Shown: positions 34,569-43,741 of the stretch, piece by piece
Numbering within the stretch: position 1 is the first letter of the stretch
Layout: each line of letters starts with the position of its first letter
Assembly (NCBI GenBank): GCA_963696665.1
Contig: CAVOLE010000031.1
Location: 310,001 to 374,000, forward strand
Direction of reading: 5' to 3'
Origin: Roseiarcus sp963696665
GTDB lineage: Bacteria > Pseudomonadota > Alphaproteobacteria > Rhizobiales > Beijerinckiaceae
DNA: 64,000 nt
The notes under the pieces: generated by a model
The model's input: the letters and a program-made list of their open reading frames with translations, nothing else
Database searches by the model: none
Told to the model about the DNA's origin: nothing
Position numbers and translations under genes: made by a program

Positions 34569-36392
34569 ATGTGTGGAATTGTCGGGATTCTCGGGACCGG
34601 ACCGGTCGCGGGCTCGATTGTCGCCGCGCTGAAGCGGCTTGAATACCGCGGCTACAATTCCGCCGGCATAGCGACGCTCGAGAACGGCCGATTGGAGCGG
34701 CGGCGCGCCGAGGGCAAGCTGAAAAACCTGGAGGCGAAGCTGGCGACTGCGCCCCTTGGCGGGGCGATCGGCATCGGCCACACCCGATGGGCGACGCACG
34801 GCAAGCCGACCGAGACCAACGCTCATCCGCACGCCTCGCCAAGGCTTGCGGTCGTCCACAACGGCATCATCGAGAACTTCCGGACGCTGCGCCAAGGGCT
34901 CGCCGCCAAGGGCTACAAATTTGCGACCGAGACCAATTCCGAGATCGCGGCCTTCGTCGTCGAGGACGAGCTCGCCAAGGGTAAATCGCCTCAAGACGCG
35001 GTTCACGCCGCGCTCGCGCGGCTGCGCGGCGCGTTCGCGCTCGTCTATCTGTTCGAGGGCGAAGAGGATCTCCTGATCGGCGCGCGCCAGGGCGCGCCGC
35101 TCGCGATCGGTTATGGCGACGGGGCCATGTATCTGGGCTCGGACGCGCTCGCGCTCAGCCCCTTCACCGACCGCATCGCCTATCTCGAGGAAGGCGACTG
35201 GGCGGTGGTCACCCGCAGAGGCGCCGAGATTCGCGACGCGAGCGGCGAGCCGGTTCAGCGCCGCATCCAGCGCAGCCCGGCCGGCAGCCTCTTGGCGGAG
35301 AAGGGCAATTACCGCCACTTCATGGCCAAGGAGATCCACGAGCAGCCGGAAGTGGTCGGCCACACGCTCGCCCGTTACATCGACATGGGCGCGCTTAAGC
35401 TCAAGCCCTTCGCCTGGCCTGTCGACCCAAAAGAGCTCAAGCGCGTGTCGATCGTCGGTTGCGGCACCGCCTATATGGCCGGGCTCGTGGCCAAATATTG
35501 GATCGAGCGGCTGGCGCGCCTGCCGGTCGAGATCGACGTCGCCTCGGAATATCGCTATCGCGAAGCGCCCGTCGACGACGGAGGGCTGACCATCGTCGTC
35601 TCGCAATCGGGTGAGACGGCGGACACTTTGGCGTCGCTGCGCTACGTGAAGGAGAGGGGCGCGAAGACGGTCGGCGTCGTGAATGTGCCGGATTCGAGCA
35701 TCGCGCGGCTGACCGACGCAGCCGCGCCGACCCTCGCCGGCCCCGAGATCGGCGTCGCCTCGACCAAGGCTTTCACTTGCCAGCTTGCCGCGCTGGCTGC
35801 GCTGGCGATCGGCTTGGGCAAAGCGCGCGGCGCGGTCGACGAGGCCGCCGAGCAGGCTCTGATCGGCGAGCTTGTCGCGACGCCAGGCCTTCTCGCCGAG
35901 GCGCTCAAGCTTGAGCCCGTAGCCGAGAAGCTTGCGCACGCGATCGCGCGGGCCCGCGACGTGCTCTACCTCGGCCGCGGCACGGCCTATCCGCTGGCGC
36001 TCGAAGGCGCGCTCAAGCTCAAGGAATTGAGCTATATCCACGCCGAAGGCTACGCCGCGGGCGAACTCAAGCACGGGCCGATCGCGCTCATCGACGAGGC
36101 GATGCCGGTCATCGTCATCGCGCCGCGCGACCCGGTGTTCGAAAAGACATTGTCCAACATGCAGGAGGTGGCGGCGCGCGGCGGCCGCCTCATCCTGATC
36201 GGCGACCGGCATGCGGCCGAGGAGGCCGGGGTGGCGATCGAGCATGTCCTGCCGATGCCCGACATGGCCTCCAACTTCGCCCCGATCGTCTACGCCGCGC
36301 CGATCCAGATGCTCGCCTATCACACCGCCGTCATCATGGGTAAGGACGCCGACCAGCCCCGCAACCTGGCGAAATCGGTGACTGTCGAGTAG
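34569..36392 (+). CDS. glmS: Glutamine--fructose-6-phosphate aminotransferase (isomerizing)
   Basis: A 607-residue enzyme that makes glucosamine-6-phosphate, the entry point to UDP-GlcNAc for peptidoglycan and LPS. The start at 34569 exposes the catalytic Cys right after Met (MCGIVGILGTG). The N-terminal glutaminase domain has YRGYNSAGIATLENG and GHTRWATHG. The two SIS sugar domains carry VGCGTAYMAGLVAKY, IVVSQSGETADTLASL and the C-terminal DADQPRNLAKSVTVE tail, which covers the active site. Full length is the family norm (608-610). Repeat copy 3 follows closely. Confidence 0.98.
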   Translation: MCGIVGILGTGPVAGSIVAALKRLEYRGYNSAGIATLENGRLERRRAEGKLKNLEAKLATAPLGGAIGIGHTRWATHGKPTETNAHPHASPRLAVVHNGIIENFRTLRQGLAAKGYKFATETNSEIAAFVVEDELAKGKSPQDAVHAALARLRGAFALVYLFEGEEDLLIGARQGAPLAIGYGDGAMYLGSDALALSPFTDRIAYLEEGDWAVVTRRGAEIRDASGEPVQRRIQRSPAGSLLAEKGNYRHFMAKEIHEQPEVVGHTLARYIDMGALKLKPFAWPVDPKELKRVSIVGCGTAYMAGLVAKYWIERLARLPVEIDVASEYRYREAPVDDGGLTIVVSQSGETADTLASLRYVKERGAKTVGVVNVPDSSIARLTDAAAPTLAGPEIGVASTKAFTCQLAALAALAIGLGKARGAVDEAAEQALIGELVATPGLLAEALKLEPVAEKLAHAIARARDVLYLGRGTAYPLALEGALKLKELSYIHAEGYAAGELKHGPIALIDEAMPVIVIAPRDPVFEKTLSNMQEVAARGGRLILIGDRHAAEEAGVAIEHVLPMPDMASNFAPIVYAAPIQMLAYHTAVIMGKDADQPRNLAKSVTVE

Positions 36393-36411
36393 GGGGCGGA
36401 GCGTGCAAATA

Positions 36412-36519
36412 GAAGCGCATAAACGCTATTAAGCGCTAGTAAACGTTAGTAAGCGCTAGTAAATTTACTAGCGTTTACTAACGTTTATTTTTTCGAATCG
36501 GGACTTTTCAATGGGTTAC
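36412..36519 (-). repeat. AT-rich palindromic repeat built of 10-bp units, copy 3
   Basis: Four direct units AAACGCTATT, AAGCGCTAGT, AAACGTTAGT and AAGCGCTAGT are followed by an AAATTT centre and two inverted units (ACTAGCGTTT, ACTAACGTTT). Then comes the conserved flank GAATCGGGACTTTTCAATGG and GTTACGACCC. The motif TTTTCTGATTTTGCAAAT lies at 36641-36658, at a distance similar to that in copy 2. It sits 20 bp after the glmS stop. From 36520 to 36818 there is no gene. Confidence 0.82.
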
Positions 36520-36818
36520 GACCCAATTCAAATAAGGAAATCCTCCTGTCTCGAACTCTGTGCCACATGTTTTTAGCGGTAATTTGTCTCGCATTCCCCG
36601 TCGGACGGATTTGTTCGGCGACCTCCATTTTATAGCACGGTTTTCTGATTTTGCAAATATGCGAGCGATGATTTTCAATTCCAGCCGGTGGCAGGGCTTC
36701 ACGCCTCGATGTGGCCGCTCTAAATCAGACGTGGGTGGGACCCTTCCCGAAGTCCGGACGACCTCTTGCTGACGACGAACCCCTGTTTGGCGGAAAACTG
36801 GCGCCTCCAGCAATCGTC

Positions 36819-36942
36819 CCGTCCTTGCGCAGCCGCAGCAAAGAATAGCGGCGCCCGAATGGAGGCCCTAGGCAATCCAAACGCGTCCACCACGCGGCAG
36901 GCGCATTCCTTGCGTGATGCTGTGACGGCTCGCCGACAGGAG
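36819..36942. repeat. Dispersed intergenic repeat (150-bp type), copy B
   Basis: It begins CCGTCCTTGCGCAGCCGCAG and carries GCGGCGCCCGAATGGAGGCC, AGGCAATCCAAACGCGTCC and GCATTCCTTGCGTGATGC. It matches the copy at 31204-31349 block by block, apart from a gap of about 20 bp near GCGTCCATCACG. It ends 13 bp before the stop of the HtrA-like gene. Confidence 0.75.
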
Positions 36943-36955
36943 GCGTCGCAAGACC

Positions 36956-37981
36956 TTATGCCGCCAGCGGGCGCTCGACGGGTCCGATCCAGACCCTCAG
37001 CTGCTCCGACCGGCGCAGGAAATCGACGCTGACGGTGCGGTCGATCTTGTCGGCGTCGAGCGCGCGCAAGAGGTCGCTGACGCCGGTCACCGGCTTGCCG
37101 TCGAGCGCGATGACGAGGTCGCCTGACAATAGCCCTGCCTGCGCGGCCGGTCCCGCCTGGTCGACGGAGAGAAGCCGCGCGCCGGTCGCCTGTTGGAGGG
37201 CGAGCCTGAGAGCAATGCGGCGCGGAATCGCGGTCGTCGCGGCGCCGACCCCGATATAGGCGCGACGCACGCGCCCGTGCCGGGCGATCTCGCCGGCGAC
37301 GAAGCTCGCGGTGTTCGAAGCCACGGCGAAGCAGATGCCCTGCGCGCCCATGATGACGGCCGTGTTGATGCCGATCACCTCGCCCGCCGACGACACGAGC
37401 GGGCCGCCCGAATTGCCGGGATTGAGCGGAGCGTCGGTCTGCACCACGTCCTCGATCATGCGGCCGGTGCGCGATTGCAACGACCGCCCGAGCGCCGAGA
37501 CGACGCCCGCGGTCACCGTCGCGTCGAAGCCGAGCGGATTGCCGATGGCGATCGCGATCTGGCCTCGCTTGAGCTTGGCGCTGTCGCCGAGTTTCGCCGC
37601 CGGCAGCGAGACGTCGGCCTCGACCCTGAGCAGCGCGAGATCCGTGTCGGGATCGTCGCCGAGCACTCGCGCCGGAAGCTCGCGGCCTTCGAGCGTGGCG
37701 AGATTGACCGTCCGCGAGCCCTGGACGACATGGCTGTTGGTGAGGGCGAGACCGTCGGAGGAAATGATGACGCCGGAGCCTGAGCCGGCGCTGCGGCCCT
37801 GCTTGCGCACGTCGATGCGCACCACGCTCGGGCCGACGCGGTCGACGACGTCGCTAACCACGCGCGAGTAGTCATCGAGCAGAGCTGCGTCATTCGGCGC
37901 GGACGGAGCGCCGGGACCCTGGTCGGGGCTGTCGGAATCGAGAGTCCAAACGGGAGAGAGAGATGGGAGGGGATCGATCAT
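36956..37981 (-). CDS. HtrA/DegP-like (S1C) serine protease, apparently without signal peptide
   Basis: A 341-residue trypsin-like protease with one PDZ domain. The triad is clear: His in ALTNSHVVQGS, Asp in DPDTDLALLRVE, and Ser in DAPLNPGNSGGPLV. The PDZ domain covers about residues 235-330, with QAGPAAQAGLLSGDLVIALD. ATG at 37981 gives MIDPLPSLSPVWTLDSDSP, which is not a signal peptide, and no membrane helix is seen, so the protein may be cytoplasmic, unlike DegP. A longer frame upstream also lacks a signal. It is divergent from the LPS glycosyltransferase pair. Confidence 0.88.
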   Translation of the reverse strand: MIDPLPSLSPVWTLDSDSPDQGPGAPSAPNDAALLDDYSRVVSDVVDRVGPSVVRIDVRKQGRSAGSGSGVIISSDGLALTNSHVVQGSRTVNLATLEGRELPARVLGDDPDTDLALLRVEADVSLPAAKLGDSAKLKRGQIAIAIGNPLGFDATVTAGVVSALGRSLQSRTGRMIEDVVQTDAPLNPGNSGGPLVSSAGEVIGINTAVIMGAQGICFAVASNTASFVAGEIARHGRVRRAYIGVGAATTAIPRRIALRLALQQATGARLLSVDQAGPAAQAGLLSGDLVIALDGKPVTGVSDLLRALDADKIDRTVSVDFLRRSEQLRVWIGPVERPLAA

Positions 37982-38163
37982 TGCGGCGATATGGTGACGG
38001 CGGAACGGCGTCGCAAGGATGGGCGGCTGGCGGCCCCGCGGCGGGCCCCCTTGTCCTCGCCGAACTTGCCAGCCTCCGACAATTGGCCCAGATATCCGCG
38101 CGATTCTTCGGCTCCCCTCAAAGGGGCGATGAACGCCGGCTGGGCGCGAAAACAGAAGGCGAG

Positions 38164-39012
38164 ATGGCTCTAACCGATCCTGCGACACCGGCTCAAGCGC
38201 AACGTCGCGAACCGCCGCCGGCTAGCGCGCTTGCCTTGAGCGCGGCGGTGATCTGCCTCAACGAAGCCGCCTGCATCGGCAAATGCCTCGAAAGCCTTGG
38301 CGATTGCTCCGAGATCGTCGTCGTCGATTCCGGCTCGACGGACGCGACGCCAGCGATCGTCGACGATTTTGTCCGTCGCGGCTTTCCGATCCAATTCATC
38401 CACCAGCCGTGGCTCGGCTATGCGCTGCAGAAGCAGTTCGCGCTCGAGCAGACGAGCGCGCCATGGGTCTTCAGCGTTGACGCCGACGAATGGGTCGATG
38501 ACGAGTTGCGCGCCTCGCTGCCGCGCCTGATGAGCGCCGACAAGTCGGTGGCGGGCTGGAAGGTGCGCCGGTCGCTGACGCTCTACGGGCAGGCGAAGCC
38601 GGTCAGCCGCTGGACGAGGCCTGAGCACATCCTGCGGCTCGTGCGGCGGGGCAGGGCGCGCTTCGATCCGGCGCTCATCGTGCATGAGGGGCTTGTCGCC
38701 GATCAGGGCGATACGCCGATCGCGCGCGAGGGGTTGCTCAGGCACGAGCGCTCGCTGCCACTGTACGAGCAGATGAAAAAGGAAATTGCGTACGCGCGGC
38801 TCAAGGCCGAGCAGCGGCTGAAGCAGGGGCGCAAACCATCGGCGCTCAAGCTCGTGTTCAATCCGCCGATTTATTTTCTGCGCATCTTCTTCTGGAACCG
38901 GTTTTTCCTATCCGGCTGGGCGGGCTTCATCCACGCGGGCGTCGGCGCTATGTATTCTCTCATGACCGAATCGATCCATCGGCAATTGTATAAGGCGCGA
39001 GCGGAGCGCTGA
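38164..39012 (+). CDS. Family 2 glycosyltransferase (WaaE/KdtX-like)
   Basis: A 282-residue GT-A enzyme. The start at 38164 has GAAGG upstream. The core opens with SAAVICLNEAACIGKCLESL, then the nucleotide-sugar site EIVVVDSGSTDATPAI and the metal-site VFSVDADEWVDD, which gives the DxD motif. C-terminal PPIYFLRIFFWNRFFLSGWA is a hydrophobic membrane-contact segment common to WaaE/LgtF-type LPS core transferases. The next gene on the same strand is an LpcC-like transferase, so both probably build the LPS core. The sugar added is not known. Confidence 0.87.
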   Translation: MALTDPATPAQAQRREPPPASALALSAAVICLNEAACIGKCLESLGDCSEIVVVDSGSTDATPAIVDDFVRRGFPIQFIHQPWLGYALQKQFALEQTSAPWVFSVDADEWVDDELRASLPRLMSADKSVAGWKVRRSLTLYGQAKPVSRWTRPEHILRLVRRGRARFDPALIVHEGLVADQGDTPIAREGLLRHERSLPLYEQMKKEIAYARLKAEQRLKQGRKPSALKLVFNPPIYFLRIFFWNRFFLSGWAGFIHAGVGAMYSLMTESIHRQLYKARAER

Positions 39013-39052
39013 GGCGCTTCTCTTTAGCGGCGATGCGATCGGGCGAGGCGGG

Positions 39053-40143
39053 ATGAGCCGGGAATTTGATGACGAAGCCCTCGACGCGCTCGAGGTCGTC
39101 ATTCCCAATCTGAACTGGCGCTATTCGGGCGGGACGGCGGTCAACCGAACGATCGCGCCGCTGATCGCCAAGCGCTGGCGCGCGGCGTGGTGTGGGCCCG
39201 ACCAACCCGAGGGTATCCGGGCCTTGAGCCTTCGCGACGTTATGCGTCTGCGCTTTCGTCCTCCCACGCACGGCAAGGTCCGCATCTGGCACGCGCGCCG
39301 CAATGTCGAGATGCTGGCGGGGCTTTTCCTGAACCTCATCGGCTATCGCTTCGCGCTCATCTTCAATTCCGCCTCGCAGCGCAAGAAGACCTGGCTGACC
39401 CACTTTCTCATCGCGCGGATGGATGCCGTGATCGCAACGAGCGAGATGGCTGCGCAATTTCTCAAACGCCCGGCGACGGTGTCCTTCACGGCATCGATGT
39501 CGATCTCTATTCCCCTCCCGCCGACCGGCTCGCGGCCTTCGCGGAAACGGGCCTGCCCGGAAAATACGGGATCGGGACGTTCGGCCGGGTGCGAAAGCAG
39601 AAAGGCAGCGACCTGTTCGTCGAGGCGATGCGCCGCCTCTTGCCGAAATATCCGGATTTTTGCGCTGTGGTCGTGGGGCTTACGACCGTCGACAATCTGC
39701 CTTTCGTCGAAGGGCTCAAGCAGCAGATTGCTTCCGCCGGCCTTACCGAGCGCATCCGTTTCCTGGGCGAACTGCCGATCGAGGAGGTGCCGCTCTGGTA
39801 TCAGCGCATCTCCATCTATGTGTTCGCCTCGCGCGTCGAGGGGTTCGGGCTCACCATGCTCGAGGCGATGGCGGCGGGCGACGCGGTGGTCGCAACGCGG
39901 GCGGGCGCGGCGGAAATGATCATCACGGACGGAGACGATGGCGTGCTGGCGCCGATCGATGATGTGGAAGCGCTCGTCGCCGCGCTCGAACCGCTGATGC
40001 GCGATCCTGAACGCATCGAGGCGATGGGGGGCCATGCGCGAGCGCGGATTGTCAGCGCCTTCAGCCGCGACCGCGAGGCCGACGAGATCAGCGACGTGTA
40101 TCGGCAGGTGTGGCGAATCCCCTCTCCTACGGGAGAGGGGTAG
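39053..40143 (+). CDS. lpcC: LpcC-like LPS core mannosyltransferase, GT4 (frameshifted)
   Basis: A family 4 glycosyltransferase similar to rhizobial LpcC, which adds mannose to the inner LPS core. The first part has LEVVIPNLNWRYSGGTAVNR, then VRIWHARRNVEMLAGLF and SAAQ-like SASQRKKTWLTHFLIARMDA. Near 39481 the frame changes: GTGTCC should read GTGGTCC, giving ATVVLHGIDVDLYSPPADRL. The second part contains GTFGRVRKQKGSDLFVEAMR and the GT4 donor motif ASRVEGFGLTMLEAMAAGDA. The last residues (PSPTGEG) are encoded by an intergenic repeat, so the natural C-terminus may be shorter or recently extended. The missing G may be a sequence error. Confidence 0.83.
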
Positions 40144-40226
40144 GGGTGAGTGTTCGCACGCAACGCGCGCTCTCGCCTGCGCTCCCTCATCCGGCCCTTC
40201 GAGCCACCTTCTCCGGCGGGAGAAGG
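40119..40226. repeat. Paired REP-like hairpins
   Basis: CCCCTCTCC-TAC-GGGAGAGGGG at 40119-40140 and CCTTCTCC-GGC-GGGAGAAGG at 40207-40226 flank a GTAGGGGTGAGTG stretch. The type matches 11257-11366. The first hairpin overlaps the last codons and stop of the lpcC-like gene; the second ends 2 bp before the stop of the convergent oxygenase gene. Confidence 0.75.
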
Positions 40227-40228
40227 GA

Positions 40229-40873
40229 TCAGGCCGCGCTCGGGCGCATCGCGGCGAACAGCCGCTTCAAGGGCGCCGAGACGTGGTGGCGCAGCATCGC
40301 CATCCGGCGATCGCCTTCCGACGTCACCCAGTTGAACTGGATCACTCGGCGTTCGCCGGCGAAGGGCTTGTGGCCGTGCCAGGAATTGTCGGCCCGCTTG
40401 AACGCGAGCAGCGTTCCCTCGACCGGCGGCACCTCCATGATCATGTCGTCCAGATTGTCGGCCGATTTCAGGAGGCGCAGGCGGCCGCCGGAATTCTCCC
40501 AGGCAGGGTTCATGTAAATGAGAATCGTGATGATCTTGCTTTTTGTGTCGGTATGGATGCGCCCGTCCTTCAAGCTGCACTGACCGCGAACCGTGATCGT
40601 GCTCGGCCGGCCGGCAAGGTCGAGGCCGAACTTCTCCTCGAAGACCTCGCGGAACTCGTCGCTCTCCAAGTCCTCGAGGAACTCGCGAAACGCCGGGCCA
40701 TAGGAAAGCTGGGCCACGGGAAAGCTGCCGCCCTCGGAGATTTTCGGATAGTCGGCGTTGATTCTCTCGCGCGCCTGCGCGCGAACAAAGCCGGGAACGA
40801 CGAAATATTCGAACGGCTCCCGTGTCACCGGCGTCGCTTTCAGGGCTTCGAGGTCGAGTGAGCGCAGAATCAT
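40229..40873 (-). CDS. 2OG-Fe(II) oxygenase family protein
   Basis: A 214-residue protein of the 2-oxoglutarate/Fe(II)-dependent dioxygenase fold. The metal site is visible as HTDTKSK (HxD, in LKDGRIHTDTKSKIITILIY) with the distal His in ADNSWHGHKPF, followed by an arginine (GERRVIQFNW) that would bind 2-oxoglutarate. It starts at 40873 or 63 bp upstream. It lies between LPS transferases and an exported protein; a role in modifying a surface sugar or protein is only a guess. The substrate is unknown. Confidence 0.83.
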   Translation of the reverse strand: MILRSLDLEALKATPVTREPFEYFVVPGFVRAQARERINADYPKISEGGSFPVAQLSYGPAFREFLEDLESDEFREVFEEKFGLDLAGRPSTITVRGQCSLKDGRIHTDTKSKIITILIYMNPAWENSGGRLRLLKSADNLDDMIMEVPPVEGTLLAFKRADNSWHGHKPFAGERRVIQFNWVTSEGDRRMAMLRHHVSAPLKRLFAAMRPSAA

Positions 40874-41030
40874 CGCCGCAGGTTCCGACAAATCGTGAAT
40901 TTGCCGCCTTTTAGATTGCGGCGCCCGACCCGTCAAAATCGGCCGCGGCTCCGCAGAGCGTTCGCGTTTGCGCGCCGGAGGGGCCGCGAGAATAGATTGC
41001 CTCGATCACGGATCCCCGTGGGCAATTCGC

Positions 41031-41471
41031 TTGAAGCTCGCACTTTCTCTCCTGACCGGCGCGGCGCTTGCGGCTCTTCCCGCCGAAGCGTTGGAGTGGA
41101 AGTGGAGCTATCAGGGGGAGGGGGTTGCGGCGTCGGGCGCCTTCACCACCAAGGACACGCCCAACGCCGACGGCTTCTACGAGATCACGGGCATAACGGG
41201 CGAAGCCAATGGCGTCGCCATCAAGGGCCTGCAGCCGCCCGGAACCTCGATCCCCGGCAACGACGGCTATCCGGTCGACGACTTCGTAAGGGAGGAGGGT
41301 CCGCAGCTTTCGCTGCACGGCTTCGGCTATGCGCTGGCCGACGGGACATACGCCAATCCGTTCTATGGCGCCCATTTCGCCACGCCGGACTATTACGCGT
41401 TCTTCTCCGATCCCGCGAACCATCGCACGAGTGAACCCGCGGTGAAGTTCACGGCGACGCTGGCGAAGTGA
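41031..41471 (+). CDS. Exported protein of unknown function
   Basis: A protein of about 146 residues. TTG at 41031 gives a signal peptide (LKLALSLLTGAALAALPAEA). The mature part reads LEWKWSYQGEGVAASGAFTT, then GFYEITGITGEANGVAIKGL, and has the spacing of small beta-rich exported proteins such as PEP-CTERM relatives, but no sorting tail is present. The start codon is uncertain because no good Shine-Dalgarno site is seen. No domain is recognised. Confidence 0.6.
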   Translation: MKLALSLLTGAALAALPAEALEWKWSYQGEGVAASGAFTTKDTPNADGFYEITGITGEANGVAIKGLQPPGTSIPGNDGYPVDDFVREEGPQLSLHGFGYALADGTYANPFYGAHFATPDYYAFFSDPANHRTSEPAVKFTATLAK

Positions 41472-41634
41472 GGTCGTCAACACCTTCTCCGCTTGACCAT
41501 GACGCCCGTTTCATACGAAATAGCGCCATGACCGGCCGCTCGCTCATCCGACTCCGACGACGCTGACAAGCGCCAGCTCGCGCCACGAGCGCGACTTATC
41601 TTTCGGCTTTCGGATTTGAGCATAAGAGCATCCC

Positions 41635-42551
41635 ATGTCAGCGACAATCTTCATCGACGGCGAAGCGGGCACCACCGGCCTGCAAATTAGGGAGAAGCTC
41701 GCGGGCGTCTCCGGCCTTGAGCTCCTGAGCCTGCCGCCCGAGGCGCGCAAGGACGCGGCCGCCAAGCAGAAGGTCTATAGCCAGGCTGACGTCGTCATCC
41801 TTTGCCTGCCCGACGAGGCGGCGAAAGAGGCGGCTCGCCTGATCGATGCGATGGGCGCGGATGCGCCGCGGGTGATCGACGCGTCATCGGCCCACCGCGT
41901 GGCGCCGGGCTGGACCTACGGCTTCCCGGAGCTTGTCGCGGGGCAGGCGGAAGCGGTCGCCAAAGCCGACAAGGTCGCCAATCCCGGCTGTCACGCGACG
42001 GGCGCGATTGCGCTTCTGCGCCCGCTGACCGACGGCGGGCGTGATCGCGAAGGATGCGGAGCGTTTCGATCACTTCGGTCAGCGGCTATTCGGGCGGCGG
42101 CAAATCCATGATCGAAGCCTATGAGACGGGCAAGGCGCCCGCGTTCGAGCTCTACGGGCTCAAGCTCGAGCACAAGCACATGCCCGAAATCCAGCTCTAT
42201 TCAGGCCTGACCGCGCGGGCGGTCTTCACGCCTTCCGTCGGCAATTTCCGCCAGGGGATGCTGGTCAGCGTGCCGTTGTATCTCGACGCGCTGCCCGGCA
42301 AGCCGAAAGCCGCCGACCTGGTCGCCGTCTTCAACAAGCACTACCGCGGCCAGAAGTATTTCCGCATTGTCGAGAGCGACGGCGCGCGCATCGAGCCGGA
42401 ATCGCTGAACGGCACGAACGACATCGAGATCCACGTCTATCCCAACGAGGCCCGCCGCCAGGCTTTGCTCGTCGCGAAATTCGACAATCTCGGCAAGGGC
42501 GCCTCGGGCGCGGCGGTGCAGAACCTGATGCTGATGCTGCTGGGGCGCTGA
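41635..42551 (+). CDS. argC: N-acetyl-gamma-glutamyl-phosphate reductase, type 2 (two frameshifts)
   Basis: ArgC makes N-acetylglutamate semialdehyde in arginine synthesis. The start ATIFIDGEAGTTGLQIREKL is the type 2 NADP-binding motif. The active-site Cys lies in VANPGCHATGAIALLRPL. Then two +1 changes follow within about 25 bp: GGCGGGCG near 42038 should read GGCGGCG, and GCGGAGC near 42058 should read GCGAGC. With both corrected the protein continues GGVIAKDASVSITSVSGYSG and on to FNKHYRGQKYFRIVESDGAR and the stop. Restored length is about 305 residues, normal for type 2. Two close extra Gs in a gene needed for growth point to a sequence error. Confidence 0.88.
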
Positions 42552-42567
42552 CGCGCGGCGTCGACCC

Positions 42568-42879
42568 TCAGGCGCGCGAGTGCAACGCCAAACGCACGAC
42601 AAAGCGGACGATCGTCTCCACAATCAGGCCCGCGACATAAGCGAGCGCCGAGCCGAACAGGCCCCCGGCGATCACGCGTCCCGTCATGTCGCCGCCGAAG
42701 TCGAATGAGCCGCCGTTCAGCGTCCGCATGACGAGCGTGAACGGGAGCGCGATGAGCGACAGCGGAAGGTCGGCGAACCAGGTCCCGGAGCGCCGCACAT
42801 AGTCGACGTACAGCGCAACGAACGCCACCGCGTAGACGGAGGCGAAAGCCGCCCCCGTCCACGACATGAAGCGCCTCAT
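42568..42879 (-). CDS. Small membrane protein of unknown function
   Basis: About 103 residues from ATG at 42879, with three likely membrane segments (FMSWTGAAFASVYAVAFVAL, LPLSLIALPFTLVMRTL and IAGGLFGSALAYVAGLIVET). Its start lies 11 bp after the stop of the fumarylacetoacetase-family gene, so it may be in the same operon. No family is recognised. Confidence 0.65.
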   Translation of the reverse strand: MRRFMSWTGAAFASVYAVAFVALYVDYVRRSGTWFADLPLSLIALPFTLVMRTLNGGSFDFGGDMTGRVIAGGLFGSALAYVAGLIVETIVRFVVRLALHSRA

Positions 42880-42889
42880 TCCGACGGGC

Positions 42890-43741
42890 TCAGCCCACTT
42901 TCCAGGCGATGACGTGCTGTGTCTGCTGCCCGAGGCCGTCGATGCCAAGCGAAATCGTATCGCCGGCCTTGAGGAAACGCGGCGGTTTCCTGCCGGAGCC
43001 GACGCCGGGCGGCGTCCCGGTGGTGATGACGTCGCCGGGTTCGAGGATCATGAATTGCGAGATGTAGGAGATGAGCGTCTTGACGCCGAACACCATGGTC
43101 TTCGTCGATCCGGTCTGCATGCGCTCGCCGTTGACGTCGAGCCACATGCCGAGTCCCTGCACGTTCTCGATCTCGTCCGGCGTGACCAGCCACGGGCCCA
43201 GCGGCCCAAAGGTCGGCGCGCCTTTGCCCTTCATCCACTGACCCGACCGCTCCAGCTGATATTCGCGCTCGGACACGTCGTTGCAGATGCAGAAGCCCGC
43301 GACATGGGAGAGCGCCTGGCTCTCGCTCACGTAAGTCGCGCGCGTGCCGATGACGATCGCGAGCTCGACCTCCCAATCGGTCTTTGTCGATCTTTTGGGG
43401 ATCATGACGTCGTCATTCGGCCCGACGACGCAGGAAGGGGCCTTGTTGAACAGCACCGGCTCCTTGGGGACCGGCATGTTGGATTCGGCCGCGTGGTCGG
43501 CATAATTGAGCCCGACGGCGATGAAATTGCCGACTTTAGCGATGCATGGGCCGATCCTGGGCGTGCCACGCACCGCGGGCAGGGATTCCGGCTTGAGCTT
43601 GGCCAGGCGGGCCAAGGAGCGGGGGCTGAGCACATCGGCGTCGATGTCGGTCACCACCTCGCTCAGGTCCCGCAATTTTCCGGTTCCGTCGACCAGCGCC
43701 GGCTTTTCCTTACCTGTCCTGCCATATCGTGCGAGTTTCAT
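42890..43741 (-). CDS. Fumarylacetoacetate hydrolase family protein
   Basis: A 283-residue FAH-family enzyme. ATG at 43741 begins MKLARYGRTGKEKPALVDG, the usual start for this group. The catalytic domain opens with FIAVGLNYADHAAESNMPVP. The metal set is visible as E..E in DWEVELAIVIG and D in CICNDVSEREYQLERSGQW. Late IITGTPPGVG-like DVITTGTPPGVGSGRKPP closes the active site. Relatives are hydratases, isomerases or acylpyruvases for 2-oxo acids (for example ureidoglycolate lyase), so the substrate is unclear. Confidence 0.9.
   Translation of the reverse strand: MKLARYGRTGKEKPALVDGTGKLRDLSEVVTDIDADVLSPRSLARLAKLKPESLPAVRGTPRIGPCIAKVGNFIAVGLNYADHAAESNMPVPKEPVLFNKAPSCVVGPNDDVMIPKRSTKTDWEVELAIVIGTRATYVSESQALSHVAGFCICNDVSEREYQLERSGQWMKGKGAPTFGPLGPWLVTPDEIENVQGLGMWLDVNGERMQTGSTKTMVFGVKTLISYISQFMILEPGDVITTGTPPGVGSGRKPPRFLKAGDTISLGIDGLGQQTQHVIAWKVG

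Noticed and set aside
34383..36323. A 646-residue minus-strand open frame antisense to glmS
   Set aside because: It is Arg/Asp/Gly-rich with no family features and lies wholly under glmS, whose sequence is textbook. High GC content produces such frames.
42054..42551. A separate short gene starting inside argC
   Set aside because: Its sequence is the C-terminal half of ArgC and continues the upstream frame after two single-base corrections.
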